The translations under genes were made by a program, and so were the position numbers. Source: an uncultured Elusimicrobium sp. (lineage in GTDB: Bacteria > Elusimicrobiota > Elusimicrobia > Elusimicrobiales > Elusimicrobiaceae). Taken from it: DNA of 13,740 nucleotides. The stretch spans positions 1-13,740 of the forward strand of contig CADAFA010000019.1 in NCBI GenBank assembly GCA_902787065.1. Direction: 5' to 3'. The notes under the pieces were generated by a model, which was not told the DNA's origin, ran no database searches, and saw nothing but the letters and a program-made list of their open reading frames with translations. Of this stretch, positions 13,021 through 13,740 are shown one piece after another; the stretch's first letter is position 1, and every line of letters starts with the position of its first letter.

Positions 13021-13360
13021 GCTTGCTAAGTTTCTGATTTCTAACCATCAATATGGTAAGCGGAACGGGGAAAATACATATCCACCCCAACACCCACAAC
13101 CACGTTTTTCGTTTCTTGGGAGGCTGTCCAGGGTTCATCCTGGCTGTCTGCTGATTGACTCCAAAGGCTTCCGCTTGGGCGCGCTGCCGCCCCTTTTCAA
13201 ATTGATATCCGGTTTCTTCCGCATTATCATATTGGACATGCTTAACCTCATCGTCGACATATAAACTGTTTCCGCAATAATTACAGGTCAGATTTTTCTG
13301 ATCCGCATCCACCTGTAATGATGCACCACAGTTCGGACAAACCATACTCACTATCTTCAT
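12851..13360 (-). CDS. Chimeric frame: zinc-ribbon membrane protein fused to the C-terminal end of a hexapeptide-repeat O-acetyltransferase
   Basis: 169 residues built from two unrelated pieces. Residues 1-111 are a zinc-ribbon protein: C8-x2-C11 and C26-x2-C29 form the metal site, a charged linker follows (35-84), and one membrane segment covers about 86-106 (TWLWVLGWICIFPVPLTI). I know this layout from many Clostridia, where it continues with further hydrophobic residues. Residues from about 118 on are the end of a left-handed beta-helix acetyltransferase of the maltose/galactoside O-acetyltransferase type. Its motifs are NVWIGASCTILPGVCIGDNS and then IIGAGSVVTKSIPKNAIVVGNPAKIIRHI. This is far too short for a working acetyltransferase and lacks the catalytic His part. 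The join lies in residues 112-119 (13004-13027). A perfect AGGAGG ribosome site (in 13360-13376) precedes the ATG. It is probably not functional as an enzyme; an assembly artefact is possible. Confidence 0.7.
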   Translation of the reverse strand: MKIVSMVCPNCGASLQVDADQKNLTCNYCGNSLYVDDEVKHVQYDNAEETGYQFEKGRQRAQAEAFGVNQQTARMNPGQPPKKRKTWLWVLGWICIFPVPLTILMVRNQKLSKPVKIGKNVWIGASCTILPGVCIGDNSIIGAGSVVTKSIPKNAIVVGNPAKIIRHIL

Positions 13361-13376
13361 TTTTCTGCCTCCTCGT

Positions 13377-13740
13377 TTACTTGTTTTTCTTTATAAGTTC
13401 CTGAACTTTTTTCTTCCTCTCAAAAAGTTCATCTCTATGGCTATTATTTTTTGGAATATTCAGCAGCCCTGCATTAATAACAGATAATTCTTCTTCGTAC
13501 ATACCATACTTTCGTAACAACTTAGCCGTCTCCCTGTACAACGCCGGTGCATCAAAGCGTTTGCCAATTGATATGTAAAACTTAACCAGAGCTTCCTTAT
13601 CCCTTCCAGTAGACTTAAGATCAAGTCCTTGCGATTCCTCCGCAAAGCCATCCCCAGCCGTCTTTATTCCTTTCGCAATTTCGTTTTTCATAGACTCGAG
13701 ATACTCTCGAACCTCATCCCTTTGGGCAATATAGTTTTCT
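13377..13740 (-). CDS. Unrecognised helical (TPR-like) protein, N-terminus beyond the window
   Basis: The frame is open through the right edge, so the ATG at 13689-13691 is only an internal Met and at least 121 residues are visible. The visible part is helical and rich in Lys, Glu and Leu. The run from DKEALVKFYISIG through ALYRETAKLLRKYGMYEEEL to SVINAGLLNI reads like two to three TPR-type helix pairs (EALxxYxxxG, A..LYxxLA..LRKxGxYEEEL). It ends with a charged tail of Lys. I do not know its function. It is the upstream gene of an operon with the zinc-ribbon frame: its TAA (13377-13379) is 16 nt before that ATG, with the AGGAGG ribosome site in the gap. Like that frame, it looks Clostridial in style rather than like the rest of the window. 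Confidence 0.65.
   Translation of the reverse strand, partial: ENYIAQRDEVREYLESMKNEIAKGIKTAGDGFAEESQGLDLKSTGRDKEALVKFYISIGKRFDAPALYRETAKLLRKYGMYEEELSVINAGLLNIPKNNSHRDELFERKKKVQELIKKNK

Noticed and set aside
1..13740. CRISPR array, tRNA/rRNA genes, prophage or IS element
   Set aside because: No regularly spaced repeats, no cloverleaf or rRNA-like sequence, and no transposase, integrase or phage structural motif in any frame.

Overview
The window is about 13.7 kb of AT-rich DNA, roughly 35-38% GC by eye, densely coded in short operons on both strands. Export signals include type I signal peptides on the VanX-like dipeptidase and two unknown proteins, and lipobox cysteines on the esterase and the ankyrin protein. 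Together with ordinary sigma70-type promoters and galE, these suggest a low-GC, host-associated, Gram-negative-type fermenter. I lean to a gut lineage such as Elusimicrobiota, but this is a low-confidence guess without a marker gene. Almost every stop codon is TAA (one TAG, no TGA), and no frame needs a non-standard code.

Layout. 1-737 (-): 5' two thirds of galE (UDP-glucose 4-epimerase). 897-1424 (+): orphan secreted protein behind a near-consensus promoter with a perfect 8-4-8 inverted repeat at the expected +1. 1440-1940 (-): conserved protein of unknown function. 2019-4393 (+): Mn/Zn-type CDF exporter and a NOL1/NOP2/Sun (RsmF-like) rRNA m5C methyltransferase, meeting a macrodomain ADP-ribose hydrolase (4388-4882, -) tail to tail. 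4975-6837 (+): secreted VanX/DdpX-type D-Ala-D-Ala dipeptidase, GNAT acetyltransferase and nitroreductase in a row. 6923-7204 (+): orphan basic small protein. 7273-9289 (-): PreA-type dihydropyrimidine dehydrogenase followed by a lipoprotein alpha/beta hydrolase. 9451-10203 (+): ankyrin-repeat lipoprotein. 10224-11669 (-): CstA-type transporter. 11836-12690 (-): secreted unknown protein whose best start codon is AUC. 12851-13740 (-): an apparently chimeric reading frame and an incomplete neighbour with a different composition.

How the genes work together. Most are ordinary housekeeping or accessory functions: sugar nucleotide metabolism, metal export, rRNA modification, wall-peptide salvage, pyrimidine metabolism and peptide or pyruvate uptake. 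No dedicated multi-gene system (defence, secretion, biosynthetic cluster, prophage, CRISPR) can be supported. Five promoters share a TTG-type -35, an exact 17-nt spacer and a TA-rich -10.

The most notable feature is at the right end. The frame at 12851-13360 joins a zinc-ribbon/transmembrane protein typical of Clostridia to the last ~50 residues of a left-handed beta-helix O-acetyltransferase. The join lies at a Lys-Pro-Val-Lys-Ile-Gly stretch plausible in both families, and GC changes from about 37% to about 46% there. It is either an assembly chimera or a recombination scar. No gene-free stretch exceeds 300 bases.
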